Shown here: positions 23,635 through 32,901 of the stretch, piece after piece
Numbering within the stretch: position 1 is the stretch's first letter
Layout: each line of letters begins with the position of its first letter
NCBI GenBank assembly: GCA_963761475.1
Contig: CAVXGT010000020.1
Span: 614,669 to 678,668 of the forward strand
Source of the DNA: Ga0077555 sp963761475
Lineage (GTDB): Bacteria > Pseudomonadota > Alphaproteobacteria > Rhizobiales > Hyphomicrobiaceae
Direction of reading: 5' to 3'
Length of the DNA stretch: 64,000 bases
The notes under the pieces: model-generated
Told to the model about the DNA's origin: nothing
What the model saw: only the letters and a program-made list of their open reading frames with translations
The model's database searches: none
Translations under genes and position numbers: made by a program

Positions 23635-25062
23635 ATGACGTCATCAAGCCCCGCAATTCCCTCCGTCGATGAAATCCTCCGCGCCCCCGCCATCGAAGCC
23701 GCAGCGGCGAGCCACGGCCACCAGGCAACCGTAGGTGCAATCCGCCACGCTCTCGATGACTACCGGCGCCATGTCCGCGCCGGCAACGTCGTACCGCTTG
23801 CACGCCCCGATGCCGTCACCGCCCTGGCCGCGACGGCAGCATCGGCACTGTCAGCTGCCGCCGCACCGCGCCTGCGCCGCGTCTTCAACCTCACCGGCAC
23901 CGTGCTGCACACCAATCTGGGCCGAGCCGTGCTGCCTGAGGTAGCCATCGAAGCCGCGATCGCGGCCATGCGCCACCCGGCAGCCCTCGAGTTCGACGTC
24001 GAAAGCGGCGGCCGGGGTGAGCGCGACAACGCGATCAGGCCGCTGTTGCTCGAACTCACGGGCGCAGAGGACGCCATCGCCGTCAACAACAATGCCGCAG
24101 CCGTCATGCTGGTTCTCAACACGCTCGGCGGCGGCCGCGAAACCATCCTCTCGCGCGGCGAATTGATCGAGATCGGCGGCGCCTTCCGCATGCCCGATAT
24201 CATGGCGCGCGCCGGCACCCGGCTGGTGGAGGTCGGCACCACAAACCGCACCCACCTCAAGGATTATGAGGCAGCCATCGGTCCCGACACTGGCCTGCTG
24301 ATGAAGGTGCACACTTCCAACTACCTGGTCCAGGGGTTCACCGCCGAGGTGCCGGCAACGGCACTGGCCCGTTTGGCAGCCGAAAAAAGCATTCCCTTCG
24401 TCGACGACCTGGGCTCCGGCACCCTCGTTGATCTCACCCGCTGGGGCCTGAAGCGCGAGCGCACCGTCACCGATGCCGTCACCGACGGCGCCGACATCGT
24501 CACCTTTTCCGGCGACAAGCTGCTGGGCGGCGCGCAGGCGGGTTTCATCGTCGGCCGCCGCGATCTCGTTCAGCGCTGCGCACGCAATCCCATGAAGCGC
24601 GCCATGCGCCTCGACAAGGTCCGTCTCGCCGCCCTCGAGTCCACATTGCGCCTCTATCGCAATCCCGACCAGTTGGCCCGCCACCTCCCGACCCTCGCCC
24701 TGCTGACCCGGCGCCCCGAAGACATGATGCCGCTGGCGCAAGCGCTGGCCGATCCTGTCCGCTCAGCCGTCGGACCGGCATTCACGGTCGAGATCGTGTC
24801 CTGTGCGAGCCAGATCGGCTCCGGCGCACTGCCGCTCGAAACGCTGCCGAGCCTCGGCCTCGCGATCACACCGAGCGAGCGCAAGGCCGCGGGCGCCAGC
24901 GTCACGGCGCTGGCAGCAGCGTTCCGCCGCCTGCCCATCCCGGTCATCGGCCGCATCGACAAGGGCGCCTTGATTCTGGACCTGCGCTGCCTCGACGACG
25001 CCGCAGCCTTCACCTCGGGCCTGGAGCGCTTCGAGGCAACCACGCAGTCAGATCAATCCTGA
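23635..25062 (+). CDS. selA: L-seryl-tRNA(Sec) selenium transferase
   Basis: A PLP-dependent enzyme that converts seryl-tRNA(Sec) to selenocysteinyl-tRNA(Sec) using selenophosphate. The 475-aa chain has the N-terminal helical region (PSVDEILRAPAIEAAA), NLTGTVLHTNLGRA at 85-98 and SGGRGERDNAIRPLLLELTG. The cofactor Lys lies in TFSGDKLLGGAQAG, at residue 295 in this numbering. Length and motifs are full. It implies selenoprotein synthesis, so selB, selC, selD and a selenoprotein such as formate dehydrogenase should exist elsewhere in this genome; none is in this window. Confidence 0.95.
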   Translation: MTSSSPAIPSVDEILRAPAIEAAAASHGHQATVGAIRHALDDYRRHVRAGNVVPLARPDAVTALAATAASALSAAAAPRLRRVFNLTGTVLHTNLGRAVLPEVAIEAAIAAMRHPAALEFDVESGGRGERDNAIRPLLLELTGAEDAIAVNNNAAAVMLVLNTLGGGRETILSRGELIEIGGAFRMPDIMARAGTRLVEVGTTNRTHLKDYEAAIGPDTGLLMKVHTSNYLVQGFTAEVPATALARLAAEKSIPFVDDLGSGTLVDLTRWGLKRERTVTDAVTDGADIVTFSGDKLLGGAQAGFIVGRRDLVQRCARNPMKRAMRLDKVRLAALESTLRLYRNPDQLARHLPTLALLTRRPEDMMPLAQALADPVRSAVGPAFTVEIVSCASQIGSGALPLETLPSLGLAITPSERKAAGASVTALAAAFRRLPIPVIGRIDKGALILDLRCLDDAAAFTSGLERFEATTQSDQS

Positions 25063-25209
25063 CGATAGTCACCTCCCCCTTGCCCCTTGCGCACACCCCG
25101 CGACAAGGCTGATAAACTCCACCGACAGGTCGAAGTGCCAGGAGCCACCGCTGCGCGAGATCCGCTGATCCTCGCGCGAGGCGTGCCCAGCTGAGGAAGG
25201 ATCACGCGA

Positions 25210-27135
25210 ATGAGCCGCTACCACGAGATCTACGCCGCATGGCAGAAGGATCCCGAGGCCTATTGGGGCGAGGCTGCACGCGAGATTGACTGGATCAATC
25301 ACTGGGACCGCGTCTTCGATCCCGACGCCGGCGAATACGGCCGCTGGTTCACCGGCGCCGAATGCAACACCGCCTACAATTGCCTCGACCGGCATGTGCT
25401 GCATGGCCGCGGCGACCAGAAGGCCTTGATCTACGACAGCCCCGTCACCGACGCGAGCCGCGCCTACACCTACGCTGAGCTGACCGAGGAAGTCGCGACC
25501 TTCGCCGGCGTGCTGCAGGAGCTTGGCGTCAAGAAGGGCGACCGCGTCATCGTCTACATGCCGATGGTGCCGGAGGCGGCAATTGCCATGCTGGCTTGCG
25601 CCCGCATCGGTGCCATCCACTCGGTGGTCTTCGGCGGCTTTGCCGCCAACGAGCTTGCGACACGCATCGACGACTGCAAGCCAGTCGCCATCGTCACCGC
25701 CAGTTGCGGTATCGAGACCGCCCGCGTCATTCCCTACAAGCCATTGCTCGATCGCGCCATCGAGCTTGCCGCCCACAAGGTCGACTTCACAGTCCTCCTG
25801 CAGCGCCCGCAAGCCGAAGCCTCGATGATCCCTGCTCGCGATCACGACTGGGTCCGGTCCGTTGAGCAGGCCAAGGCGCGTGGGCTCAAGGCCAAATGCG
25901 TGCCCGTCGCCGCCACCGACCCCCTCTACATCCTCTACACCTCAGGCACCACCGGCTCCCCCAAGGGCGTGATCCGCGACAACGGCGGCCACATGGTGGC
26001 CCTGAAGTGGACCATGAAGAACCACTACGGCATCGATCCCGGCGAGGTCTTCTGGGCCGCCTCCGACGTCGGCTGGGTCGTCGGCCACAGCTACATCGTC
26101 TACGCCCCGCTCCTGCACGGCGCGACCACCGTGCTCTATGAGGGCAAGCCCGTCGGCACGCCTGATGCCGGCGCCTTCTGGCGCGTGATCTCAGAACACC
26201 GCGTCGCCGCCATGTTCACCGCGCCCACCGCCTTCCGCGCCATCAAGAAGGACGACCCCCAGGGCGAATTCATCAAGCGCTACGACCTGCACGCCTTCCG
26301 CACGCTGTTCCTCGCCGGCGAACGCGCCGATCCCGAAACCATCAAATGGGCCGAGCAGCATCTCAAGGTGCCCGTGATCGACCATTGGTGGCAGACCGAG
26401 ACTGGTTGGGCGATCGCCGGCAACCCGGTGGGTCTCGGCCAGTTGCCGGTCAAATACGGTTCGCCGTCGGTGCCGATGCCGGGCTTCGAGCTGCATTGCC
26501 TCGACGAGAAGGGAGTGGCTTTGGCGCCCGGCCAGCAGGGCACGCTTGCGATCAAGCTGCCGCTGCCGCCTTCAAGCCTGCCGACCTTGTGGGGCAACGA
26601 CGAACGCTTCCGCAAGAGCTATCTCGCCGACTTCAAGGGCTACTACACCACCTCCGATGCCGGTTATATCGACGAGGACGGCTACATCTTCGTCATGGCC
26701 CGTACCGACGACGTCATCAACGTCGCCGGCCATCGCTTGTCTACCGGCCAGATGGAGGAGGTCGTTGCCCGCCACAAGGACATCGGCGAATGCGCCGTCG
26801 TCGGCATCGCAGACGAGTTGAAGGGCCAGCTCCCCGCAGGCTTCATCGTGCTCAATTCCGGTGTCAATCGCGATGCCCGCGAGATCGAGGCCGAGGTCGT
26901 CAAGCTGGTCCGCGACGAGATTGGCCCAGTGGCGGCGTTCAAGCAGGTCATGACAGTCAAGCGCCTGCCCAAGACCCGGTCGGGCAAGATCCTGCGCGGC
27001 ACCATGCGCGCCATCGCCGATAGCGAGCCATGGAAGATGCCGGCGACGATCGACGACACCGCCACCCTCGACGAGATCACCGAAGCCTTGAAGGCTCGCG
27101 GTCTCGCCAAGGAATTGAAGGGCCCAACCACCTGA
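25210..27135 (+). CDS. prpE: Propionyl-CoA synthetase (propionate--CoA ligase)
   Basis: Activates propionate to propionyl-CoA with ATP (AMP-forming). The 641-aa ANL enzyme shows YILYTSGTTGSPKGVIRDNG (P-loop), the WWQTETGWAIAGNP motif, YYTTSDAGYIDEDGYIFVMAR, and a C-terminal domain with the catalytic-Lys region KTRSGKILRGTMR. The start is preceded by GAAGG about eight bases upstream. PrpE-type features (YHEIYAAWQKDPEAYWGEAA at the N-terminus) distinguish it from acetyl-CoA synthetase. It fits the propionyl-CoA/ethylmalonyl-CoA metabolism suggested by the dehydrogenase at 35 kb. Confidence 0.93.
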   Translation: MSRYHEIYAAWQKDPEAYWGEAAREIDWINHWDRVFDPDAGEYGRWFTGAECNTAYNCLDRHVLHGRGDQKALIYDSPVTDASRAYTYAELTEEVATFAGVLQELGVKKGDRVIVYMPMVPEAAIAMLACARIGAIHSVVFGGFAANELATRIDDCKPVAIVTASCGIETARVIPYKPLLDRAIELAAHKVDFTVLLQRPQAEASMIPARDHDWVRSVEQAKARGLKAKCVPVAATDPLYILYTSGTTGSPKGVIRDNGGHMVALKWTMKNHYGIDPGEVFWAASDVGWVVGHSYIVYAPLLHGATTVLYEGKPVGTPDAGAFWRVISEHRVAAMFTAPTAFRAIKKDDPQGEFIKRYDLHAFRTLFLAGERADPETIKWAEQHLKVPVIDHWWQTETGWAIAGNPVGLGQLPVKYGSPSVPMPGFELHCLDEKGVALAPGQQGTLAIKLPLPPSSLPTLWGNDERFRKSYLADFKGYYTTSDAGYIDEDGYIFVMARTDDVINVAGHRLSTGQMEEVVARHKDIGECAVVGIADELKGQLPAGFIVLNSGVNRDAREIEAEVVKLVRDEIGPVAAFKQVMTVKRLPKTRSGKILRGTMRAIADSEPWKMPATIDDTATLDEITEALKARGLAKELKGPTT

Positions 27136-27165
27136 GGCAACCCGATCGGTAGTGATTGCACACGA

Positions 27166-27204
27166 AAAATCCCCGGAGCCGACCCGCTCCGGGGATTTTC
27201 TTTT
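27166..27204 (+). terminator. Rho-independent terminator after prpE
   Basis: AAAATCCCCGGAGC pairs with GCTCCGGGGATTTT around a six-base loop and is followed by CTTTT. It lies between convergent prpE and the ABC permease gene and can act in both directions. Confidence 0.88.
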
Positions 27205-27272
27205 AAGCCGCGACCGATGTGGGCAAAGACCAGTTGACGGCAGTCGCACCAACAGGCGCAACCGCCATCCGC

Positions 27273-28178
27273 CTAGAGTTGCCGGAGCTTGGGATCGAGA
27301 GCGTCGCGCACCGCATCGCCGAACAGGTTGAAGCCGAACACGGCAAGCGTGATTGCCAGCCCTGGATAGATGGCAACCCACGGCGCACTCTCAGCATACT
27401 CCTCGGCCCCACCGCGCAACATCAAGCCCCAGGCTGGCGTCGGCTCCTGCACACCAAGTCCAAGATAGGAGAGCGAGGCTTCGATCAGGATCGCCTGGCC
27501 GACCGACGCCGTGAAGATGATCAGATAAGGCGCCATCACGTTTGGCACCATGTGCCGCAGAATGATGCGAGCATGGCTGAAACCCTGCGCCCGCGCCGCA
27601 TCAACATACGGAATTTCGCGGATCGCCAGCGCGCTCGCACGCACAACGCGCGCACAACGAGGAATGAACGGGATGGTGATCGCCACGATCACCTTCCAGG
27701 TGTCGCTGATCGGGAGCGCTTTGCCGATCGACACGACGGCCAGCGCCAGGATGATCAGCGGGAAGGCCATCAGCACGTCCATGATGCGCTGGAAGATCAG
27801 GTCGAACTTGCCACCGAAGTAGGCGCTCGTCACACCCAGCACCAGCCCGAGCGAGGCTCCGACGAATGCCGACACGAAGCCAACCAGAAGTGCCGTTCGT
27901 GCGCCGTAAATGATGCGCGTGAACAGATCCCGGCCATACTGGTCCGTTCCGAGAAAGTGCTCGCCATCCGGCGGCGATAGCATCGCGCCGAAATCGTTGA
28001 GCGTCGGGTCATGCTTTGTGATCACGTTGGCGAAGATCGCCATCACGATCATGACGATGACAACCAGCGCGCCTGCTGTCCCCAGAGGGTTCTTACGTGC
28101 GAACTTTCCTATCGTCGTCAGAAAGGAATCACGCAGCCGAATGGTGTCTGGTGTTGCGGTATCTTGTGCCGTAGCCAT
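27273..28178 (-). CDS. Peptide/opine-type ABC transporter permease (DppC-like)
   Basis: A 301-aa inner-membrane permease. The start MATAQDTATPDT at 28178 has AGGA about eight bases upstream and sits inside a longer frame. The signature DPTLNDFGAMLSPPDGEHFLG(TDQYGRD) is typical of DppC/OppC. The EAA loop is seen around YVDAARAQGFSHARIILRHMVPN. It follows the DppB-like permease by 20 bases. No ATPase follows: the next gene downstream is convergent prpE. Confidence 0.9.
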   Translation of the reverse strand: MATAQDTATPDTIRLRDSFLTTIGKFARKNPLGTAGALVVIVMIVMAIFANVITKHDPTLNDFGAMLSPPDGEHFLGTDQYGRDLFTRIIYGARTALLVGFVSAFVGASLGLVLGVTSAYFGGKFDLIFQRIMDVLMAFPLIILALAVVSIGKALPISDTWKVIVAITIPFIPRCARVVRASALAIREIPYVDAARAQGFSHARIILRHMVPNVMAPYLIIFTASVGQAILIEASLSYLGLGVQEPTPAWGLMLRGGAEEYAESAPWVAIYPGLAITLAVFGFNLFGDAVRDALDPKLRQL

Positions 28179-28198
28179 GAGGGGTGTCCTGTCCTCTA

Positions 28199-29173
28199 TC
28201 AGCGCGTATACCGGATGCGGGGATCGAGCCACGCATACCAGAGATCGACAAAGAAGTTCGTGAAGGCAAAGATCACGACCACCAGCATGACCAGCGACTG
28301 CGTCATGTTGTAATCCTGATTTTCGACCGACTCGACGAACAGCTTTCCGATACCGTTCAGGTTGAAGACCTGCTCGGTCACCACAAGGCCGCCCATCAGG
28401 AAGGCGAACTCGATGCCAATGATGGTGATAACCGGCAGCAGAGCGTTTCGCAGGGCATGGCGGCGAATGACAAGGCTTTCCCAAACGCCCTTTGCACGAG
28501 CCGTCCGCACATAGTCTTCGCGCAGCACCTCGAGCACGGCCGAACGCGTCATGCGCGTTGCCACCGCCGAGTATCGGTAGCCTGTAGCCAGCGCCGGCCA
28601 GATCAGCATCGACAAATTATACCAGGGATCGACCCAGATCGGCCGATAGGTAATAGGTGGCATCCACGATTGGCCCCACCATGACTTGGTGAAAATCAGG
28701 ATACCAAGGATGATCAGGATGCCGAGCCAGAACGAGGGGATAGCGATACCTGCGATGGAAAACGTGCGCACGGTATAGTCGACCCACGTATCCTGCTTGA
28801 CGGCAGCAAGCGTACCGAGCGGGATGGCGATCAGGATGGAGACGATCGTCGCCATGATGGCAACCTGCAGCGAAAGCTGGAAGCGCAGTGCCACCTCGTC
28901 GAAGATCGGCTGTCCGGTCCACATCGACTTGCCGAAATCGCCGACGACGAAGCCCGAGATGAATTCCCAGAATTGGGCAAGCAATGGCTTCTCTAGACCA
29001 AGATCGATCCTGCACTGACGAACGGCATCGAGGTCGATATTGCCCCCCGTACCGGCAATCCTAAGGTAGCAGATGTCGCCCGGTATGGCGCGCATCAGCA
29101 GGAAAACCAGGACGGCCGCACCGAAAACCGTGGGTATCATCAACAGCAGGCGCTTGATGACATACTGCAGCAT
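28199..29173 (-). CDS. Peptide/opine-type ABC transporter permease (DppB-like)
   Basis: A 324-aa permease. The N-terminus MLQYVIKRLLLMIPTVFGAA and RAIPGDICYLRI follow the DppB pattern, and the EAA loop is DYVRTARAKGVWESLVIRRHALRNAL. The last part NFFVDLWYAWLDPRIRY is the classical DppB ending. It would form the channel with the DppC-like protein and is preceded by a hairpin that separates it from the binding-protein gene. Confidence 0.92.
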   Translation of the reverse strand: MLQYVIKRLLLMIPTVFGAAVLVFLLMRAIPGDICYLRIAGTGGNIDLDAVRQCRIDLGLEKPLLAQFWEFISGFVVGDFGKSMWTGQPIFDEVALRFQLSLQVAIMATIVSILIAIPLGTLAAVKQDTWVDYTVRTFSIAGIAIPSFWLGILIILGILIFTKSWWGQSWMPPITYRPIWVDPWYNLSMLIWPALATGYRYSAVATRMTRSAVLEVLREDYVRTARAKGVWESLVIRRHALRNALLPVITIIGIEFAFLMGGLVVTEQVFNLNGIGKLFVESVENQDYNMTQSLVMLVVVIFAFTNFFVDLWYAWLDPRIRYTR

Positions 29174-29222
29174 TTTCTGTTTTCCGACGTGATGACAAGA
29201 AATTGAAAGCGTGAAGGCAACT

Positions 29223-29255
29223 GAGAGCGCCGCACAACAAAGGTGCAGCGCTCTC
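29223..29255 (-). terminator. Intercistronic hairpin between binding-protein and permease genes
   Basis: GAGAGCGC (29223-29230) pairs with GCGCTCTC (29248-29255), and an inner GCAC/GTGC stem (29232-29235, 29243-29246) extends it. It lies just 3' of the binding-protein gene on the minus strand. Such hairpins commonly protect the upstream message or attenuate the downstream one, giving excess binding protein. Confidence 0.6.
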
Positions 29256-29272
29256 TTGTGTCATGCAGCCGG

Positions 29273-30883
29273 TTAGCCCTTGTCGATCCACAGGCCTGAA
29301 AGGTCCTGATTCAGATAGTGGCTCGGTGTGATCTTCCACCCCTTCAGGTAGCTCCGGTGGGGATTGATCTTGTACCACCAGAAGAGGTGCAGGTTGGTGG
29401 CCTTCTCATCCATGACGCGCATGATGTACTGCTTCATGAGCTTCTTCTGCTCAGCCTCATCATCGGTCGCGACCATGGTGTCGTAGATCTTCTCGGTTTC
29501 CTTATCCTCGAACCGGCCATACTGCTGCGACGACCGTGACGACGGCAGGTAGTAGGACACGTCCAACAGCGGGTTCACGATCGACTGGCAGTTGGCCGTG
29601 ATGCCAACCTCGAAGTCGCCGGACCGAAGCCCGGCAAACCAACCGGCTGTCGCTTCGTTGCGCATCTTGGCGGTGATGCCGACCTTCTTCCACTGGTCGA
29701 TCAGCCAGGTACCGACGATCGTGTACGGCTGGTCGGTGTTGCGGTTGAGGAACGTGAACGAGAGGTTCTCTGCACCGGCCTCCTTCAGCAGGCGCCGCGC
29801 CTCGGCACGGGACTTCTCGATGTCCGGCCAGTACCCGGCAACCTTCTCGAGCTCGGCTTTGTCCAGGCCCAGAGGATGGCCCGGGAAGACGATGCTGGCA
29901 GCAGTCTTCACGATAGCGATCTTGGAGAGATCCTTCGAGCCCTGCCACCGATCGAGCGCCAGCGTCATGGCGCGCCTGACGCGCGGATCGTCGAACGGCT
30001 TCTTCGCCTGGTTCGGCGTCACGATGATACCGCAGTTCCAGTCGCTCTCCTGGACGGTGATATCCTTGCCGAGTGCCTTGACGAGGTCATCCCGGCTCTT
30101 CGGCGGGAAGCCGCGGAACTCGATGGCTGCCTGGTCGCCACGAATAGCCTGCACGCGCAGCGACTGCTTCTTGGCGAAGATCGCTTCGAAGCCGTCGAGA
30201 TAGGGCTTGCCCTTGTGATAGTAGTCCTTGTTGGCCTTGCCCGTGATGCGGGCGCCAGCTTCGCGCTTATCGAACACGAACGGCCCGGAGCCGACGACAT
30301 TGGCCTCGTACCACTTCTGGTCCTTGTCGAGCTTGGACTTGGAATAGATGAAGTTGTACGGGTTGGCGACGACCGGAATGAACGCGCCCGTCGCATACTT
30401 CAACTTGAAGACGACGGTCTCGTCATCGGTTGCAGAGACGCTGTCGAGCATCGCCCACATGCTCTTGCGGCCGCTGATGATGCCCTCGGGCGGATTGGCG
30501 ATCCGCGAGAAGCTCGCCGCAACGTCCTTCGCCGTGAGCGGCTCACCATCGTGGAACTTGACGCCCTTGCGGATCTTGAAGGTGTAGGTCTTGCCGCCGT
30601 CCGTGGGTTTCGGCATCGCTGTGCACAGGTCGCACACGAAGTCGGTGAGCGAGGCCGGATTGTCTGGATTGACACGAACCAGCACGCTGTAGAATGGCGC
30701 GATCGGATGGATCAGCGCGAACGTCGTTTCCTTGTGGCCGTCGAAGCTCGGCGGCTCCGCAGGCACCACGAATTTCAGAATGCCGCCCTTCTTGGGCTCA
30801 GCCTGGGCCGTCTGGGGTGCTGCAACGGCAAGTCCTGCCGCCGCCGCGATCCCCATGACCGCTCCGAATGATCTCAATTTCAT
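29273..30883 (-). CDS. ABC transporter substrate-binding protein, family 5 (peptide/opine type)
   Basis: A 536-aa periplasmic binding protein. The signal peptide is MKLRSFGAVMGIAAAAGLAV, with likely cleavage after AQTAQA-like residues near 28. The family 5 signature is TFKIRKGVKFHDGEPLTAKDVAASF, with PNPDNP-like and VGSGPFVFDKREAGARI segments. It starts at ATG 30883 behind a GGGAGA site and is the first gene of a binding protein-permease-permease operon. Substrate class is peptides, opines or nickel-like complexes; none can be chosen. The operon lacks ATPase genes in the window. Confidence 0.92.
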   Translation of the reverse strand: MKLRSFGAVMGIAAAAGLAVAAPQTAQAEPKKGGILKFVVPAEPPSFDGHKETTFALIHPIAPFYSVLVRVNPDNPASLTDFVCDLCTAMPKPTDGGKTYTFKIRKGVKFHDGEPLTAKDVAASFSRIANPPEGIISGRKSMWAMLDSVSATDDETVVFKLKYATGAFIPVVANPYNFIYSKSKLDKDQKWYEANVVGSGPFVFDKREAGARITGKANKDYYHKGKPYLDGFEAIFAKKQSLRVQAIRGDQAAIEFRGFPPKSRDDLVKALGKDITVQESDWNCGIIVTPNQAKKPFDDPRVRRAMTLALDRWQGSKDLSKIAIVKTAASIVFPGHPLGLDKAELEKVAGYWPDIEKSRAEARRLLKEAGAENLSFTFLNRNTDQPYTIVGTWLIDQWKKVGITAKMRNEATAGWFAGLRSGDFEVGITANCQSIVNPLLDVSYYLPSSRSSQQYGRFEDKETEKIYDTMVATDDEAEQKKLMKQYIMRVMDEKATNLHLFWWYKINPHRSYLKGWKITPSHYLNQDLSGLWIDKG

Positions 30884-31350
30884 GCGTAGTTCTCCCTATT
30901 CTGGCTACATGAGGTTTTTGTCTGGCCGGCGCTCTTGCGTCGCCTGGCGCTTTCGGCCTCCCATCAAGACCGGATCGAAGTTCATGGTGCTCAATTGACC
31001 CGCTCGAGAGGAGCACACAATGGTCAGTTGAAGTTGCAAGCGCCCGAGCCTGCGATGTCCTGGTCATCAAGTGAGATCACAATCCGCCAGGGGCGGTCAC
31101 ATGATGGAGTCCGAGGATCGGCCAACCGCAATCGGTGAAGATGAACCGATTGGGCAAAGTGCAAACGGTTAATGCACCGAGCGAATGCTGGTCATGTGGT
31201 CGGAACCTCCCAGTTCACGCGCGAAACGGATCTTGGATTGGTCGCTGCTTCAGCCGTCGCGCACGACCGAGCTGCGTTTGAAGGCGCAATTATGCAGAGA
31301 ATTCCCGAGCGGGCAAGCCTTTAGGCCCTGACTGCGCGGTGTATGTGCCC
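30884..31350. other. Intergenic region upstream of the ABC operon
   Basis: 467 bases between the binding-protein gene and the end of an NTF2-like gene, both on the minus strand. It must hold the operon promoter, but no hexamers or operator repeats stand out. No ORF of interest was seen. Confidence 0.3.
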
Positions 31351-31830
31351 TCAAGCGTTGGGCTTGAGGTAGTGGCGCTCGTCCCCCATCCAACCGACAC
31401 CGGCTGGCACCGTGTAATAGAATTCCGCGACCATCGCCTTGAAAAGCCAGCCATTGGCCGAGCGTTGATAGATGTCGTCATATCGGCCGGAGACGAGATA
31501 GCTGACGCCCGCGCGCCCGTAGCGCGCCTCGAGATAGGATTTGCCTGTCCCGCTGTCGCCGTCGATCTCGACGAGGTGACTGTGGATGTACTGCTTGATG
31601 AAGAACCGCTCGCGCTCACCCATGCCGCGAAAGCCGCGATCAATGGCCTCCCGCCCTTCATAGCGCGCGAGGTAGCCGAGCTCGACGATCGCGTCATCGG
31701 TGAAAAGCGCCACGATATCGCCGTAGCGACCGTCGTTGATGGCCGCGTGATATCGGTTGCGCAAGGTGCGAACGGCATCGATATCCTCGAGACGGCGAAT
31801 GCGGGCCTCGAGGGCGACGAGATCAGTCAT
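31351..31830 (-). CDS. NTF2-like / SnoaL-type fold protein (first of two)
   Basis: A 159-aa protein with the short alpha+beta cone fold seen in nuclear transport factor 2, SnoaL and related small enzymes. It starts at MTDLVALEARIRRLEDIDAVR, with GGAG nine bases upstream. The typical N-terminal helix (RTLRNRYHAAINDGRYGDIVALFTDDAIVELG) and the later DDIYQRSANGWLFKAMVAEFYY strand are present. Relatives include ring-hydroxylating dioxygenase small subunits and cyclases. It lies beside a DUF4239-like membrane gene on the same strand; the function is open. Confidence 0.7.
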   Translation of the reverse strand: MTDLVALEARIRRLEDIDAVRTLRNRYHAAINDGRYGDIVALFTDDAIVELGYLARYEGREAIDRGFRGMGERERFFIKQYIHSHLVEIDGDSGTGKSYLEARYGRAGVSYLVSGRYDDIYQRSANGWLFKAMVAEFYYTVPAGVGWMGDERHYLKPNA

Positions 31831-31851
31831 GAAAGGGTACTCCGGCAAATC

Positions 31852-32844
31852 TCACAATGGCGCCCGCATCCTGGCCCCGCTCAACGGCAGATTCAATGGC
31901 GGCCCGTTCGGCGCGCCGGCCTGCTCCGCGAGCTGCTCGTCGAGATAGCGCCGAGTCGTATCGTAGGGCGAAATATCCACCTCCCAGAATCCGTCGAATG
32001 GGTCGGCGATGTCGAGCAGCAGCAGGATGATGAAGGACGAGAACACCGTCAGAAGGAAAATGATGGTGTAGTTGTGCGAGATCTTCTCCGCCGGATCGAC
32101 GAAGAACGTCATGATCATGGAGAGCGACATCACCGCCAGCATGACCACGAGATAGCCGGGGACGCGATAGTTCGTGAGAGCGATGCGCTCGGCCCGGATC
32201 GCCGAAAGCTCGTTCATGCTCTTCATGACTTCGCCAAGTGCGATCCGGTCGTTCTCATCCTCGCACTCGAGACGGGCAATGAGTTTGACAGACATCGACA
32301 GGCGCCGGGCACTGTCGTCGACGGTCTTGCGTGGATCGCGGAATGTCGCCCCGAGGTAGTCGCGGAAAAGTTGACGCAGCTTTCCGATCGTATCGACGTT
32401 CTGCGGCGTGCCCTGCATGTAGATCAGGAAATCCGAGATCGCGCGGATCTTGTCGGTTTCCGTAGTGATCGCCTTGAAGAGATGGTCGAAGGATTCGATC
32501 GCCTTCACGAGAACCAGGGCCGTCGTCACCGCGTAGAGGGTGGCCATCACGGCAAAGAACTGCTCGGCCGTATTGCCATTGACGGGGATCGTCCAGATGT
32601 TGGCCTTGAGCCACGGGACGGTGTGCGACCAGCGATAGGCCTCAACCATGACCACGCCGAGCACGATCGGCAGTACCACCCGCCAGAACACGCCGAGCGC
32701 ATAACGACCGCCGATCAGCCAGACTCCGATCGAAGCCACCACTGGAGCCAGGATGATGTATGTCGGCAAGTGATAGAAGGCGGCCATCCCGCTGGCGCTC
32801 AGGCTAACCAATGCCGCCAGCAGGAGGGTCACGACCAATTGCAT
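31852..32844 (-). CDS. DUF4239 (bestrophin-like) domain membrane protein
   Basis: A 330-aa protein with two N-terminal helices (VVTLLLAALVSLSASGMAAF and IILAPVVASIGVWLIG), further hydrophobic stretches in the first 110 residues, a central soluble helical region (about 115-230) and two C-terminal helices (VVMLAVMSLSMIMTFF, FLLTVFSSFIILLLLDIADPF). The order and the DPFDGFWEVDISPYD ending fit the DUF4239 group. The function is not established. It ends 21 bases before the NTF2-like gene. Confidence 0.65.
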   Translation of the reverse strand: MQLVVTLLLAALVSLSASGMAAFYHLPTYIILAPVVASIGVWLIGGRYALGVFWRVVLPIVLGVVMVEAYRWSHTVPWLKANIWTIPVNGNTAEQFFAVMATLYAVTTALVLVKAIESFDHLFKAITTETDKIRAISDFLIYMQGTPQNVDTIGKLRQLFRDYLGATFRDPRKTVDDSARRLSMSVKLIARLECEDENDRIALGEVMKSMNELSAIRAERIALTNYRVPGYLVVMLAVMSLSMIMTFFVDPAEKISHNYTIIFLLTVFSSFIILLLLDIADPFDGFWEVDISPYDTTRRYLDEQLAEQAGAPNGPPLNLPLSGARMRAPL

Positions 32845-32901
32845 GCCTACCTCCCGATCAAGGCTTGCTGACGAACGCGCCCTGCGCCCCGCGCGGCTTT
32901 T

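Noticed and set aside
25210..27135. Acetyl-CoA synthetase instead of propionyl-CoA synthetase
   Set aside because: The N-terminal and length pattern fits PrpE; substrate distinction would still benefit from a tree.
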